Part shown: in pieces, positions 54,818-63,874 of the stretch
Layout of the letters: every line of letters starts with the position of its first letter
How positions within the stretch are numbered: position 1 is the first letter of the stretch
Source of the DNA: Erysipelothrix urinaevulpis
Lineage (GTDB): Bacteria; Bacillota_I; Bacilli_A; Erysipelotrichales; Erysipelotrichaceae
NCBI RefSeq assembly: GCF_009828835.1
Contig: NZ_WTTB01000005.1
Coordinates: forward strand, 119,199-183,198
Reading direction: 5' to 3'
DNA length: 64,000 bases
Translations under genes and position numbers: made by a program
Notes under the pieces: generated by a model
What the model was told of the DNA's origin: nothing
The model's database searches: none
What the model saw: only the letters and a program-made list of their open reading frames with translations

Positions 54818-55523
54818 AGATTTAGATAACGGAAGATTTAAATTTGGTCCAAAAAAATCAATTGGACTGGTCTTGGCATATTTTGTTGGGTTTCAATTTG
54901 TATTTATCCTTATTGGTAGTTTAATGTTTCCGCCTATTGGACAAACAATTAGTCCTCAAGCGCAAATGTTTTCAATTATCGTAACACTAGTCTTAACATT
55001 GTTTTTAGTAAAAGACAGCTTAAAACGAAGTTTTCAAATGTTTAAAACTAATTGGAAAGAAAACTTGCTGCTGATTGTTAAATTATGGATAGGAATTTAT
55101 ATTGCAAATTTATCTGTTGGTCTACTCATTCAATTCTTGGGTGGTGGGGCGACATCAGGAAACCAAGAAACACTCGAAGTAGGTTTTGGTCAGTTTCCGG
55201 TTTTATTTTCATTTATGGCTGTTGTTTTCGCACCAATTGTTGAAGAAATTGTCTTCAGAGGAGTTCTCTATCAAGAATTACGTAGTGAAAAATCGTATAT
55301 TTTACCAACAATTGTGAGTTCATTAAGTTTTGGCTTGTTGCATACGTTACCTGTCTTTATGATGAGCGGTAATCCATACGAGTTCTTGTTTCTAATCTCG
55401 TATTCTCTAATGGGGTTTTTCATGGTTAAAGCATATGAAAGATCTGGTAGCATTTGGACATCTATTGGATTACACTTTTTGAATAATGGCATCGCAACAC
55501 TTGTGATGTTATCGATGATGTGA
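54804..55523 (+). CDS. CPBP-family intramembrane metalloprotease
   Basis: 239 residues, about seven membrane helices. The CAAX-protease-like motifs are EEIVFRGVLY (EExxxR), FGLLHT and LHFLNNG. Such proteins in Firmicutes include Abi-type and bacteriocin-immunity proteases. Overlaps mnmA by 14 bases. Specific role unknown. Confidence 0.88.
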   Translation: MIRNRDLDNGRFKFGPKKSIGLVLAYFVGFQFVFILIGSLMFPPIGQTISPQAQMFSIIVTLVLTLFLVKDSLKRSFQMFKTNWKENLLLIVKLWIGIYIANLSVGLLIQFLGGGATSGNQETLEVGFGQFPVLFSFMAVVFAPIVEEIVFRGVLYQELRSEKSYILPTIVSSLSFGLLHTLPVFMMSGNPYEFLFLISYSLMGFFMVKAYERSGSIWTSIGLHFLNNGIATLVMLSMM

Positions 55524-55539
55524 TTATAGGGGGTAGTGT

Positions 55540-57660
55540 GTGTTAGAAATAAAAGGGTTAGTAGAAACTAGAATATTTGTATCTGAGCAATCTGGATTTG
55601 GTATATTCCGGATTGCTCTTTTAGACGAAGATGGTTCCTTGACAATTAAGGGACCTTTAAGTCAATTAAAAAAAGAATCGTCTTACTTGTTTAAGGGTGA
55701 ATATCATGATGATCCACGATACGGAATCCAGTTGAACGTTTATTCATACGAAGAAATTTTGCCCAGTGAAAAAGAACATGTTCTTAAATACTTAAGTGGA
55801 CCTAGTTTCCCAGGGATTGGTATTAAATCAGCAGAAGCAATCGTTGAAAAGTATGGTGAAGATGTCTTGGAATTGATTAGCCAGGACGAAAGCTTCACGA
55901 TTGATATTCCAGGGGTAAGTAAAGAACGTTTACAAAACATCTGTGACACAATTCGGAAGCAAAGTCCTTTAGATCAAGCGATTACTCTCATGTTGTCGAG
56001 TGGATTTTCATCGAAGCAAGTTGCATCTGTTAGTAAAGAATATGATCAGGAAGCCTTGGCAGTCATTGAAGAGAATCCTTACTTACTCATGATGCATGTT
56101 ACAGGTGTTGGCTTTAGAACAGTCGATCAACTAGCAAAAGATTTAGGAATTGGTGATGATGATTCTCGAAGACTTCAAGCGCTTATCTTAGACCAGTACC
56201 AAAAACTGACGTTTGGGCGAGGTGATTCATTTTTATATCTCGAAGAATTTTTTGACAGACTTGATGAATCACTTTATCCTTACTTAAAAGATGCGATTGC
56301 TGGATTGATTGATTTAAACATGATGGTTTTTGATGAAGGGAAATTATACCACCATACTCAATATGAATCGGAAGTTTTTGTGAGTGACTTTATTAAGACG
56401 TTTGAATATCGAGGGTACGATTTTGAAATACCACATTTTGAGTCGTCATTTGAAACTGTTGAAGACGATTTAAGTTTAAAATTTGATGAGAGCCAAAAAG
56501 AAGCGATTCAAGAGTTTTTAAAGAATGATTTAATGGTTCTAACAGGTGGACCTGGAACAGGTAAAAGTACATTGCTTTCAGGAATTGTTTCGCTATTACA
56601 AAATTCATGTCCTTGGTTACATATCACATTATGTGCCCCAACTGGACGTGCAGCTAAACGGTTAACTGAATTAACCAATGTTCATGCAGCAACTGTGCAT
56701 TCAGTTTTACGTTGGGAGCCAGATGGCAATACATTTGGTCAAAATGAAGATAACCCATTGCAAACAGATGTCTTAATTGTGGATGAGTTCTCAATGGTGG
56801 ACATTTGGCTTTTAAATCATTTATTAAAAGCATCTAAAAACGTTAAAAAAATTCTATTCGTTGGTGATAAAGACCAGCTACCTTCAGTGGGGCCTGGTTT
56901 TGTTCTTGGGGATTTGATTGAGTCAAAACAAGTACCAGTATTTTTCTTAGAACGTAATTATCGTCAGGAAGAAGGGTCGGAAGTTGTTGATTTAGCATTA
57001 ACAGTTAAAGACGGTCAATTTGATTTAGAAGGATATGGTGATGAGGTCAAATTTTTTGATTCGCGCTATGGTCCTGTTCATGAAATAGTCACCAAAGTTG
57101 TTGATCAAGCATTGAGTCGAAATTATTCAATTTATGATATTCAAGTCTTGGCGCCAAAGTATGAAGGGGTTGCTGGAATCAATACACTCAATCATGTTCT
57201 ACAAAAAACATTTAATCCTCCAACAGATGAAAAATTAGAACTTCAAGTTGGTTCAACGGTATTTCGTGAGGGTGATAAAATTCTTCAATTAAAAAATCAA
57301 CCCGATGATATGGTATTTAATGGAGACGTTGGTGAACTGATTGCAATTAGTGGTCATGAGATTATTGTTGATTTTGAAGGCAATATGGTATCATATTTAC
57401 CCGTTGACTATTTAAATATTACCCATGCTTATTGTATGTCTGTTCATAAAGCTCAAGGGTCAGAGTACCCAATTGTAATTTTGTTGGCGGATCCAAGTTA
57501 TGGCATTATGTTATCAAGAAGATTGTACTATACAGGGTTAACCCGATCTTCTAAATCTCTTGTATTAGTTGGTGATTATGATTCGTTTGTAAAGGCTTCA
57601 AAAAATCAAAATGAATCTCATCGATACACGTATCTGAAAGAGCGACTTGAAAGGGCTTAG
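55540..57660 (+). CDS. recD2: RecD2-type SF1 DNA helicase
   Basis: 706 residues. N-terminal OB-like and HhH domains (FPGIGIKSAEAIVEKYGE), then the RecD helicase core: Walker A LTGGPGTGKSTLLSG, DEFSM (motif II), GDKDQLPSVGPG (motif III) and AYCMSVHKAQGSEYP (motif V/VI region). RecD2 is a 5'-3' helicase of non-RecBCD bacteria involved in fork maintenance. It starts with GTG after GGGGG. About 90 residues shorter than the Bacillus protein. Confidence 0.92.
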   Translation: MLEIKGLVETRIFVSEQSGFGIFRIALLDEDGSLTIKGPLSQLKKESSYLFKGEYHDDPRYGIQLNVYSYEEILPSEKEHVLKYLSGPSFPGIGIKSAEAIVEKYGEDVLELISQDESFTIDIPGVSKERLQNICDTIRKQSPLDQAITLMLSSGFSSKQVASVSKEYDQEALAVIEENPYLLMMHVTGVGFRTVDQLAKDLGIGDDDSRRLQALILDQYQKLTFGRGDSFLYLEEFFDRLDESLYPYLKDAIAGLIDLNMMVFDEGKLYHHTQYESEVFVSDFIKTFEYRGYDFEIPHFESSFETVEDDLSLKFDESQKEAIQEFLKNDLMVLTGGPGTGKSTLLSGIVSLLQNSCPWLHITLCAPTGRAAKRLTELTNVHAATVHSVLRWEPDGNTFGQNEDNPLQTDVLIVDEFSMVDIWLLNHLLKASKNVKKILFVGDKDQLPSVGPGFVLGDLIESKQVPVFFLERNYRQEEGSEVVDLALTVKDGQFDLEGYGDEVKFFDSRYGPVHEIVTKVVDQALSRNYSIYDIQVLAPKYEGVAGINTLNHVLQKTFNPPTDEKLELQVGSTVFREGDKILQLKNQPDDMVFNGDVGELIAISGHEIIVDFEGNMVSYLPVDYLNITHAYCMSVHKAQGSEYPIVILLADPSYGIMLSRRLYYTGLTRSSKSLVLVGDYDSFVKASKNQNESHRYTYLKERLERA

Positions 57661-57675
57661 AATTCTTGTTATACT
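57647..57675 (+). promoter_or_regulatory. Promoter at the 3' end of recD2, driving a candidate small RNA
   Basis: TTGAAA (57647-57652), exactly 17 bases, TATACT (57670-57675) with TGT before the -10. This is one of the best promoters in the window, yet no annotated gene follows on this strand before a terminator. Confidence 0.75.
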
Positions 57676-57681
57676 TTAAGT

Positions 57682-57800
57682 GTCTAAGACGTGATGAATC
57701 TTAGATATTGGTGGATTAGGTTTGGGAGACAGAAGTTTATATTATAATGCAAGCCATTATAATAAAAAATAACACCGCTTATAATAGGTGTTATTTTTTT
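57682..57800 (+). ncRNA. Candidate small RNA of unknown family
   Basis: The stretch from the promoter at 57647 to a strong terminator is about 118 nt. It has three perfect hairpins: TCTAAGA/TCTTAGA (57683-57689 with 57699-57705), TATTATAATG/CATTATAATA (57740-57749 with 57755-57764, five-base loop), and the terminator AATAACACC/GGTGTTATT with nine Ts. A 17-codon frame (57694-57747, MNLRYWWIRFGRQKFIL) is present but lacks a Shine-Dalgarno. It does not match tRNA, 6S, SRP, RNase P or tmRNA as far as I can see. The gene beyond is on the other strand, so it is not a riboswitch. Confidence 0.55.
57767..57800. terminator. Bidirectional terminator between the small RNA and mscL
   Basis: AAATAACACC/GGTGTTATTT with a 10-base loop, a nine-T run on the plus strand and an A-rich flank serving mscL on the minus strand. 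Confidence 0.88.
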
Positions 57801-57804
57801 TTGT

Positions 57805-58191
57805 CTATTTATTTTTTAATTCTGCTAATATCTGTTCAAGTAGTTCGGTTTCACTCGGACCGATGTCTTCTTCAACGTCTTCTTCAATTTCTTGTTTTTT
57901 AAACTTATTAATGGCTTTAATCGCTAAGAAAATTGAAAATGCGATGATCACAAAATTAATAATTGCTTGAATAAATGAGCCATAGTTTAGGCTTGCCTCT
58001 GCATTCAATTGGATTTTCAAGCTATCAAAATTTGCTGATCCTAACACTAAACTAATGAGTGGGGTAATAATATCATTGACCAAAGACGTAACAATTGCTC
58101 CAAATGCTCCTCCAATAACAACCCCGACTGCCATATCAAGAACATTTCCTTTAATTGCAAATTCTTTGAATTCTTCTAAAAAGTTTTTCAT
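57805..58191 (-). CDS. mscL: Large-conductance mechanosensitive channel
   Basis: 128 residues: N-terminal amphipathic helix ([31 protein letters not shown]...), two membrane helices, and a C-terminal charged bundle. It opens under membrane tension to release solutes on osmotic downshock. Start at 58191, six bases after AGGAGG; an in-frame upstream extension has no such site. Confidence 0.95.
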   Translation of the reverse strand: MKNFLEEFKEFAIKGNVLDMAVGVVIGGAFGAIVTSLVNDIITPLISLVLGSANFDSLKIQLNAEASLNYGSFIQAIINFVIIAFSIFLAIKAINKFKKQEIEEDVEEDIGPSETELLEQILAELKNK

Positions 58192-58286
58192 ATCCATCCT
58201 CCTTATAACCATAGTGTACACTAAAAATATTCCAAAAACCAAGAGATATGATATGATATTAACATGTTTAGAAAGAAGGAATAATT

Positions 58287-59702
58287 ATGGCAGTCATGAA
58301 ATATTTTGAGGAAATCAGTAAAATTCCTCGTGCATCATTTGATGAAAAGAGAATCAGTGATACTTTAAAAGAATTTGCGATTGAAAGAAATTTAAAGTTT
58401 ATCCAGGATGATATGTATAATATCATTATTTTTAAAGAAGCAAGTAAGGGTTATGAAAAGGCACCGGTTGTTATGTTGCAGTCTCATATTGATATGGTTG
58501 CGGAAAAGAATAAAGATAGTGATCATGATTTTGACCATGATCCAATTGAATTAATTGTTAAAGATGGCGTGCTTTGGGCTAATAATACAACATTAGGAGC
58601 AGATAATGGTGTAGGTGTTGCTTATATGATGGCTCTTTTAGATCAAGGAGAGGCTCATCCGGCGTTAGAGTGTGTCTTTACTGTTCAAGAAGAAACAGGT
58701 CTAACAGGTGCTGCTATGCTTGATACCTCAATGTTGAAGTCTGAACTATGTGTTGGTTTGGATAGCTCAGGAGACACTGAAACATGTGTATCAACCTCTG
58801 GTGGAGTAAGGGGTCTTATGGAAAAAGAAATTCAATTTGAATCCGGCTCATTTGAAACATTAAAAATTGAAGTTCGTGGTTTATTAGGTGGACATTCAGG
58901 CGGTGAAATTGACCAAGAGAGAGCCAATGCGAATAAACTTGCGGCTATTTTATTGCACCATGCCTTGAAAAAAGATCCAAAGACATGTCTCGTTGATTTT
59001 GATGGTGGTTTGAAAATGAATGCGATTACCCGTGAAGCTGATTTAGAAATTGCTGTAAGTGATAGTGTGGCTGTGGAATCTGAGTTAAATCGTGTTAAAG
59101 AAGAAATGTTGAAGCAATATGAGTTTTCAGATGCAGGCTTAACTATTTCTATTAGTCAGTCGACATCGGATAAAAAATTGAATCAAAAAGATACTTTGGC
59201 GATCAAAAATTTATTGTTTATGCTACCTTATGGTGTAATTCAAAAAAGTAAAGCGATCGATGATTTGGTCATTACATCAGCCAATATTGGAACTATTCGC
59301 ACTGAATCTAACCGTTTTGAAGTCACTGTATCATTACGTGCGACTCAAGCGTATGTGTTGGATGTGGTGATGGATCAAGTTGCTTATCTTGCCCAAGTGA
59401 ATGGTTTTGAGATAGATTATTCTTCCCATTACCCAGGGTGGGATTTTGATAGTCAATCTAAATTTAGACAACGATTAAAAGATGTCTATCGTGATATTCG
59501 AGGTAGTGAAATGCTTGAAACAGCAACGCATGGCGGGATGGAATTAGGGATTTGGAAAGATAAGATGAATCATTTAGACATTATCAGCTTTGGTCCTAAT
59601 ATGTATGATATTCATACACCAAATGAACATTTAGATATTGAGTCATTTGAAAAGACTTATATATTACTTGAAAAACTGTTAGAGTCTTTAAAAACGTATT
59701 AA
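58287..59702 (+). CDS. pepD: Aminoacyl-histidine dipeptidase (M20, PepD type)
   Basis: 471 residues. M20 zinc ligands lie in LQSHIDMVAEK, TLGADNGVGVAYM, VQEETGLTGA and the late ATHGGMELG histidine. The split catalytic domain with a lid insertion (about 180-370) matches PepD, a cytoplasmic dipeptidase of broad specificity (carnosinase). GAAGG precedes the start. Monocistronic. Confidence 0.92.
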   Translation: MAVMKYFEEISKIPRASFDEKRISDTLKEFAIERNLKFIQDDMYNIIIFKEASKGYEKAPVVMLQSHIDMVAEKNKDSDHDFDHDPIELIVKDGVLWANNTTLGADNGVGVAYMMALLDQGEAHPALECVFTVQEETGLTGAAMLDTSMLKSELCVGLDSSGDTETCVSTSGGVRGLMEKEIQFESGSFETLKIEVRGLLGGHSGGEIDQERANANKLAAILLHHALKKDPKTCLVDFDGGLKMNAITREADLEIAVSDSVAVESELNRVKEEMLKQYEFSDAGLTISISQSTSDKKLNQKDTLAIKNLLFMLPYGVIQKSKAIDDLVITSANIGTIRTESNRFEVTVSLRATQAYVLDVVMDQVAYLAQVNGFEIDYSSHYPGWDFDSQSKFRQRLKDVYRDIRGSEMLETATHGGMELGIWKDKMNHLDIISFGPNMYDIHTPNEHLDIESFEKTYILLEKLLESLKTY

Positions 59703-59717
59703 ATCATAATGGTATAA

Positions 59718-59746
59718 AACACTAAGTTAAGCTTGGTGTTTTTTTA
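59718..59746 (+). terminator. Terminator after pepD
   Basis: AACACTAAG/CTTGGTGTT stem (one G-U) with a five-base loop and seven Ts. Confidence 0.8.
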
Positions 59747-59912
59747 TATAGATAGTATTTTGTAAACTTAAAATGATTGAAATTGTATGAATTCACAAAT
59801 TATTAATGATAAAGTAAGGAGTAAAGACTGTATTTTAAGCCTGTTTATGATAGTATAAATATAGAGTTATTAGATTTAAAATGGGTGTTTCAAAGTTAAA
59901 AGGAGATATATC

Positions 59913-60395
59913 ATGTTTAAATTTTTAAAGAAAAAAGATGGAAAAGATACCTTTAGTGGATTTGCTAAAGGAACAATGAAAAGCCTTGATTCCGTTCCGG
60001 ATGCTGTATTTGCTCAGAAAATGATGGGTGATGGGTTTGCGATTGAACTTGAAGAAGGAAAAATATATTCACCAGTTGATGGAGAAATTACACTTGTGTT
60101 TCCAACAGGTCATGCGTATGGGATTACGACTGATCGTGGTGTTGAAGTTTTAATTCATATTGGTATTGATACCGTTGAACTAGAAGGTCAAGGGTTTAAT
60201 GGGAAAGTTAAACAAGGGTCACGTGTTAAACAAGGTGACTTACTGACTGAGGTTGATTTAGACTTTATTCGTGGTCAAGGAAAGCCTACGATCACTCCCA
60301 TGATTTTTACATCGGGTCATGCGGTTGAATTATTGAAGGTTGATGAAAGAGTAGATAAGAATACGAATGATTTATTTTCGTTTAAGGAAGTGTGA
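59913..60395 (+). CDS. crr: PTS glucose-type EIIA component
   Basis: 160 residues of the EIIA-Glc fold: IYSPVDGEITL, TGHAYGI (His) and VLIHIGIDTVEL, whose His is the phosphorylated one, then the paired QGSRVKQGDLL segment. It takes phosphate from HPr and gives it to an EIIBC sugar transporter; as a stand-alone EIIA it may serve several. AAAGGAG precedes the start. The N-terminus is basic (MFKFLKKKDGKD). Confidence 0.94.
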   Translation: MFKFLKKKDGKDTFSGFAKGTMKSLDSVPDAVFAQKMMGDGFAIELEEGKIYSPVDGEITLVFPTGHAYGITTDRGVEVLIHIGIDTVELEGQGFNGKVKQGSRVKQGDLLTEVDLDFIRGQGKPTITPMIFTSGHAVELLKVDERVDKNTNDLFSFKEV

Positions 60396-60419
60396 TAATT
60401 AGAAAATATAGGTGATAGG

Positions 60420-60599
60420 ATGGCTTACTTTAATTACCACGCTAAAGCAAAATATTTGATTGCAAATGGGCATTTAACGCATTATGAGATTGTTGATGAT
60501 TGGAATGGAATTAAGCCAGCGCTTGTTCTTTATTTTGATAATAATAGACCGATGCCTATTCGCGAATATCGTTGGCCTGAGTATTTTGAAATATTATAA
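60420..60599 (+). CDS. Conserved-looking small protein, 59 residues
   Basis: The frame reads MAYFNYHAKAKYLIANGHLT... through HYEIVDDWNGIKPALVLYF to MPIREYRWPEYFEIL-stop. It has mixed secondary structure, no membrane helix, no cysteine, and aromatic-rich ends. The start follows AGGTGATAGG and the gene is 24 bases after crr, then a terminator. Codon use resembles its neighbours. It reminds me of a short family found in Firmicutes, but I cannot name it; function unknown. Confidence 0.75.
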   Translation: MAYFNYHAKAKYLIANGHLTHYEIVDDWNGIKPALVLYFDNNRPMPIREYRWPEYFEIL

Positions 60600-60601
60600 T
60601 T

Positions 60602-60627
60602 AACACCATTATATGGTGTTTTTTTTA
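60602..60627 (+). terminator. Terminator after crr and the 59-residue gene
   Basis: AACACCAT/ATGGTGTT with a three-base loop, then eight Ts. Confidence 0.9.
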
Positions 60628-60688
60628 TGTTTAAGTTTTAACCTTGAATGCTTTATGCTAAAATGGACAAAACAAGAAGGGTGAACCT

Positions 60689-62062
60689 ATGAAAAAAACA
60701 TCGTTGATTAAAGAAAGATTGAAGCGTACATCATTGTTATGTGGTTTGTTTTTTGGAGCCGGTAATCTGATTTTCCCAGTTGCAATTGGTCAGCAATCAA
60801 ATTCCTTGATGCCGTTTGCGAGTCTTGGGTTTATTTTATCTGCAGTAGGTTTAGCATCGTTTGGGGTTATTGCGACAGCTCACTCCAATAAAAACAGTCT
60901 TGAGGGCATGTTAGAGCCTTATGGCAAGAAGTATGCTCGTTTCTTTACAATGTTACTGATGTTAACAATAGGGCCTTTATTTGCCCTTCCTAGGACTGCG
61001 ACAGTCCCTTATGAAGTGACATTGCCAACTTTATTACCCATGATTAATCATCAAGTTGGTTTGTTAATCTATTCGTTTATATTTTTTGGAGCAGCTCTTT
61101 TGATTGCCTTAAATCCTCGTAAGGTTGAAAAGTGGATTGCATTAATTATCAATCCGTTATTTCTTGCTTTACTTTTAATATTTATTATCGTTGCCTTGGT
61201 GCGACCAATGGGCTCAATTTCGAACTTGACACCTTCACAAACGTACATGACCAACCCTGTTCTACAAGGATTTAAAGATGGTTATCAAACCATGGATCTC
61301 TTAGCAGCCCTGTCTTTTGGATTTGTTGTTTATCAAACAATCAGTGGAGATCAATCATCCAAGAACAGTCCTCAAAAGGAATTAATTTACGCTAGTTTGT
61401 TTGCAGGATTGTTTATGAGTGGTCTCTACATTTGCTTAGCGTATATCGGTGCTACGTCTCTAAATAATCTTGAGGTATCAAAAAATGGTGGGCTTGCCTT
61501 AGGACAAATTTTCAATTTCTACTTTGGACGCCCGGGTCTACTTTTCTTTGCGATCATTATTACATTGGCATGTTTAAAAACAGCGATTGGTCTCATTACG
61601 AGTTGCTCAGCATATTTTATATCTGTTCTTGGAAAAAAAGAATATCGTAAAATGGTACTATTTATCACTGGACTAGGTTTCTTAATTTCAAATTTTGGTT
61701 TGAATACAATTGTTAGTTTATCAATTCCTATTCTCAATTTTATTTATCCTCTGGCTATTTTTCATTCAATCATTGCAGTATTCTTTAAACGCCTTTTAAA
61801 CTCTAAACATTCTCTCATCATTTTGACATGCCTTGTTGCCACGTGCTCATTTTTAGATCTATTAATAAGTTCGTCAATAATTTCTCAAACGTTTATGACT
61901 CTTTATTATCGATTTATACCATTTGCTCGCTATGGATTTGCTTGGGTTAGCCCTGTGATATTGGCAGGTTTAATTCAGTGGTTCTTAGCAAAAAAACAAT
62001 TTAAAATTTTTATAAAAGATGATAATATTGAAAGAGACAGGAGATTAAACAATGAAAAATAA
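60689..62062 (+). CDS. brnQ: Branched-chain amino acid transporter (BrnQ, LIVCS family)
   Basis: 457 residues, about 12 membrane helices. GLFFGAGNLIFPVAIGQ at the N-terminus, GYQTMDLLAALSFGFVV and LGLITSCSAYF are LIVCS landmarks. Imports Leu, Ile and Val with Na+ or H+. GAAGGGTG precedes the start. It overlaps the following gene by 11 bases, implying co-translation. Confidence 0.94.
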   Translation: MKKTSLIKERLKRTSLLCGLFFGAGNLIFPVAIGQQSNSLMPFASLGFILSAVGLASFGVIATAHSNKNSLEGMLEPYGKKYARFFTMLLMLTIGPLFALPRTATVPYEVTLPTLLPMINHQVGLLIYSFIFFGAALLIALNPRKVEKWIALIINPLFLALLLIFIIVALVRPMGSISNLTPSQTYMTNPVLQGFKDGYQTMDLLAALSFGFVVYQTISGDQSSKNSPQKELIYASLFAGLFMSGLYICLAYIGATSLNNLEVSKNGGLALGQIFNFYFGRPGLLFFAIIITLACLKTAIGLITSCSAYFISVLGKKEYRKMVLFITGLGFLISNFGLNTIVSLSIPILNFIYPLAIFHSIIAVFFKRLLNSKHSLIILTCLVATCSFLDLLISSSIISQTFMTLYYRFIPFARYGFAWVSPVILAGLIQWFLAKKQFKIFIKDDNIERDRRLNNEK

Positions 62063-63230
62063 AAATGAATCCTATTTTATCGAATTACCTGAAGAAGTTA
62101 TTGATCTTGTTGAGTTTAAAAACCATGACGAGATCGAATTAAATATTGGCGATAAAGGGATCTTGTTACGAACGGATGCCTCAAAGAAGGAGCACGTCCC
62201 CATGAAGCCCGTTGTTATTGCAAGCGTAATAACTTTGGTCACATCCTTTGCAGTATTCTTCTCATTCAAGCAAATACCACTCACTGGATATAATTCAATT
62301 GCTACTGTAGTTGTAATTATGGGAATCTTGACCGGGATGATTAATTTTACTTATTTTTTCACAAAATCAAAACACAGTGATATTCCAATGATAACCAGTA
62401 AAATATATTGGCGAAACTTTCCAGCAGTTCTTTTTTCGTATACTATTTTATTGGTAATCTCATTGTTGTTTTTATTCAAAGTTCTTGATCAATTATTCTT
62501 AGGAGCTAGCTTTGACATTTATACTTCATCAATTATTACCACACTTATGATCAGTGTAATTAACTACATGATGATTTATATTTCTCGCACATTAACACCA
62601 CAATCATTGATACGTTCACTGATTGCTATTATTATTGGTGGTGTAACAATTGCGATGATCACAAACAAAGATCAACAATGGTGGACAACAAACTTTAGTT
62701 TTCTAGGGACACCTGATGCAACCAATAGTTGGCAGTTTAATTTGACCTTGATGCTTTCCGCATTATTAATGATTGCTCTTATAGATTATTTGTTTGTTTT
62801 GCTCTATTCAATCTTAGGGAAAACAAAAGGGTTAATTATCTTAAAAGTTTTATTAATTGCGACAGCAATATCATTAGGTGGCGTTGGTTTCTTCCCGTAC
62901 AATTTTAACGAGTTTTCTCAACAAATGCATAATCGCGTTGCTGGTTACCTCGTCTATTTATTTATAATTCTAATTGTTTCAATTCGATGGCTCATTCCAG
63001 GATTAAAGAAAAGTTTCTTGCTCTTTTCATATGCAATCGGGGGCTCGTTAATCTTAGGCGTATTTTTATTTCTAGGCATTGGTTATTTGTCATTAACGGC
63101 CTTTGAGTTAATTACATTCATTTTGGCATTTACATGGTTATTATCACTTTTGAAGTATTTAGTGGACATTGTGACCTACGAAGGGAAACGCTTTAAGGTA
63201 AAACTAAGTACGATAGAAAATAATCAATAA
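62052..63230 (+). CDS. AbrB-like domain fused to a multi-span (DUF998-like) membrane protein
   Basis: 392 residues. The first 45 (YFIELPEEVIDLVEFKNHDEIELNIGDKGILL) look like a SpoVT/AbrB swapped-hairpin domain. The rest has about ten membrane helices, with FFPYNFNEFSQQMHNRVAGYLVY in a loop resembling the FP...HN..A pattern of DUF998 proteins. A DNA-binding-type fold tethered to the membrane would be unusual; the N-domain may instead serve dimerisation. Overlaps brnQ, so the two may act together. Function unknown. Confidence 0.65.
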   Translation: MKNKNESYFIELPEEVIDLVEFKNHDEIELNIGDKGILLRTDASKKEHVPMKPVVIASVITLVTSFAVFFSFKQIPLTGYNSIATVVVIMGILTGMINFTYFFTKSKHSDIPMITSKIYWRNFPAVLFSYTILLVISLLFLFKVLDQLFLGASFDIYTSSIITTLMISVINYMMIYISRTLTPQSLIRSLIAIIIGGVTIAMITNKDQQWWTTNFSFLGTPDATNSWQFNLTLMLSALLMIALIDYLFVLLYSILGKTKGLIILKVLLIATAISLGGVGFFPYNFNEFSQQMHNRVAGYLVYLFIILIVSIRWLIPGLKKSFLLFSYAIGGSLILGVFLFLGIGYLSLTAFELITFILAFTWLLSLLKYLVDIVTYEGKRFKVKLSTIENNQ

Positions 63231-63256
63231 ATTATCAAAAATAATCTTAGAAACCC

Positions 63257-63285
63257 TTGCATTATTGCTTGCTTTGTTTTATTAT
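63257..63285 (+). promoter_or_regulatory. tRNA-Leu promoter
   Basis: TTGCAT (63257-63262), 17 bases, TATTAT (63280-63285), 16 bases before the tRNA. Confidence 0.6.
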
Positions 63286-63301
63286 ATCTAGGCAAGCAAA
63301 T

Positions 63302-63388
63302 GCCCGAGTGGCGAAATTGGTATACGCACAGCACTCAAAATGCTGCGAAGTTAAATTCATATCGGTTCGACTCCGATCTCGGGCACCA
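63302..63388 (+). tRNA. tRNA-Leu (anticodon CAA)
   Basis: Acceptor stem GCCCGAG/CTCGGGC, anticodon arm CAGCA-CTCAAAA-TGCTG with anticodon CAA, a long variable arm as expected for class II tRNA, T arm ATCGG-TTCGACT-CCGAT, and an encoded CCA end. It reads UUG codons. Confidence 0.95.
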
Positions 63389-63402
63389 TAATATATTAAA
63401 GT

Positions 63403-63435
63403 AAGCAGTCTTTCTCATAAGATTGCTTTTTTTTG
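63403..63435 (+). terminator. Terminator after tRNA-Leu
   Basis: AAGCAGTCTT pairs with AAGATTGCTT around TCTCAT, followed by eight Ts. Confidence 0.88.
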
Positions 63436-63873
63436 TGTGAGGTTTTGTTAAATGAATCTATTGAGAGTGACTCAATGTACTGTGTTATTAAGTTGAAGAA
63501 AAGTAATATTAAAATTTAGAGGAAAATATACTGGATTGTTGTGAGTACAAAACTACGAAGATAAAAGGATTAATCTCTATGTTTCATCTATTTTAATTCA
63601 TAAAATAGGACAAAAAGCACCTAGAATTTTGAAATACTCTTGATTTTTATTTATCAAGCAGTGATTTTGATTATTGTTGCATTCACCAATTTTAAGAAAA
63701 ATAATAAATATTAAAAAAACTTTGGCTATAAATTTTTGGAGTAATGACTATGATTATACATCTTTACTTTAGTAATAAACTAAAATAGAAAGTATACTTT
63801 GTTACTAATTACCTATAGAATATTACTTAAAATAAATTCTAATAATCTTTACAATAAGAATGTAAGCGTTTTC
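63436..63873. other. AT-rich non-coding stretch, no gene seen
   Basis: About 440 bases without a supported coding frame. It is more AT-rich than the rest of the window. It contains a CTTGAT/ATCAAG hairpin near 63640 and, at its right edge, a cre-like motif touching the IS end. It may be decayed accessory sequence between the tRNA gene and the insertion element. Confidence 0.6.
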
Positions 63874-63874
63874 G
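63861..63874 (+). promoter_or_regulatory. cre-like motif at the IS boundary
   Basis: TGTAAGCGTTTTCG matches 13 of 14 positions of TGWAANCGNTNWCA; only the last base differs, and that base is the first base of the probable insertion element. Confidence 0.45.
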
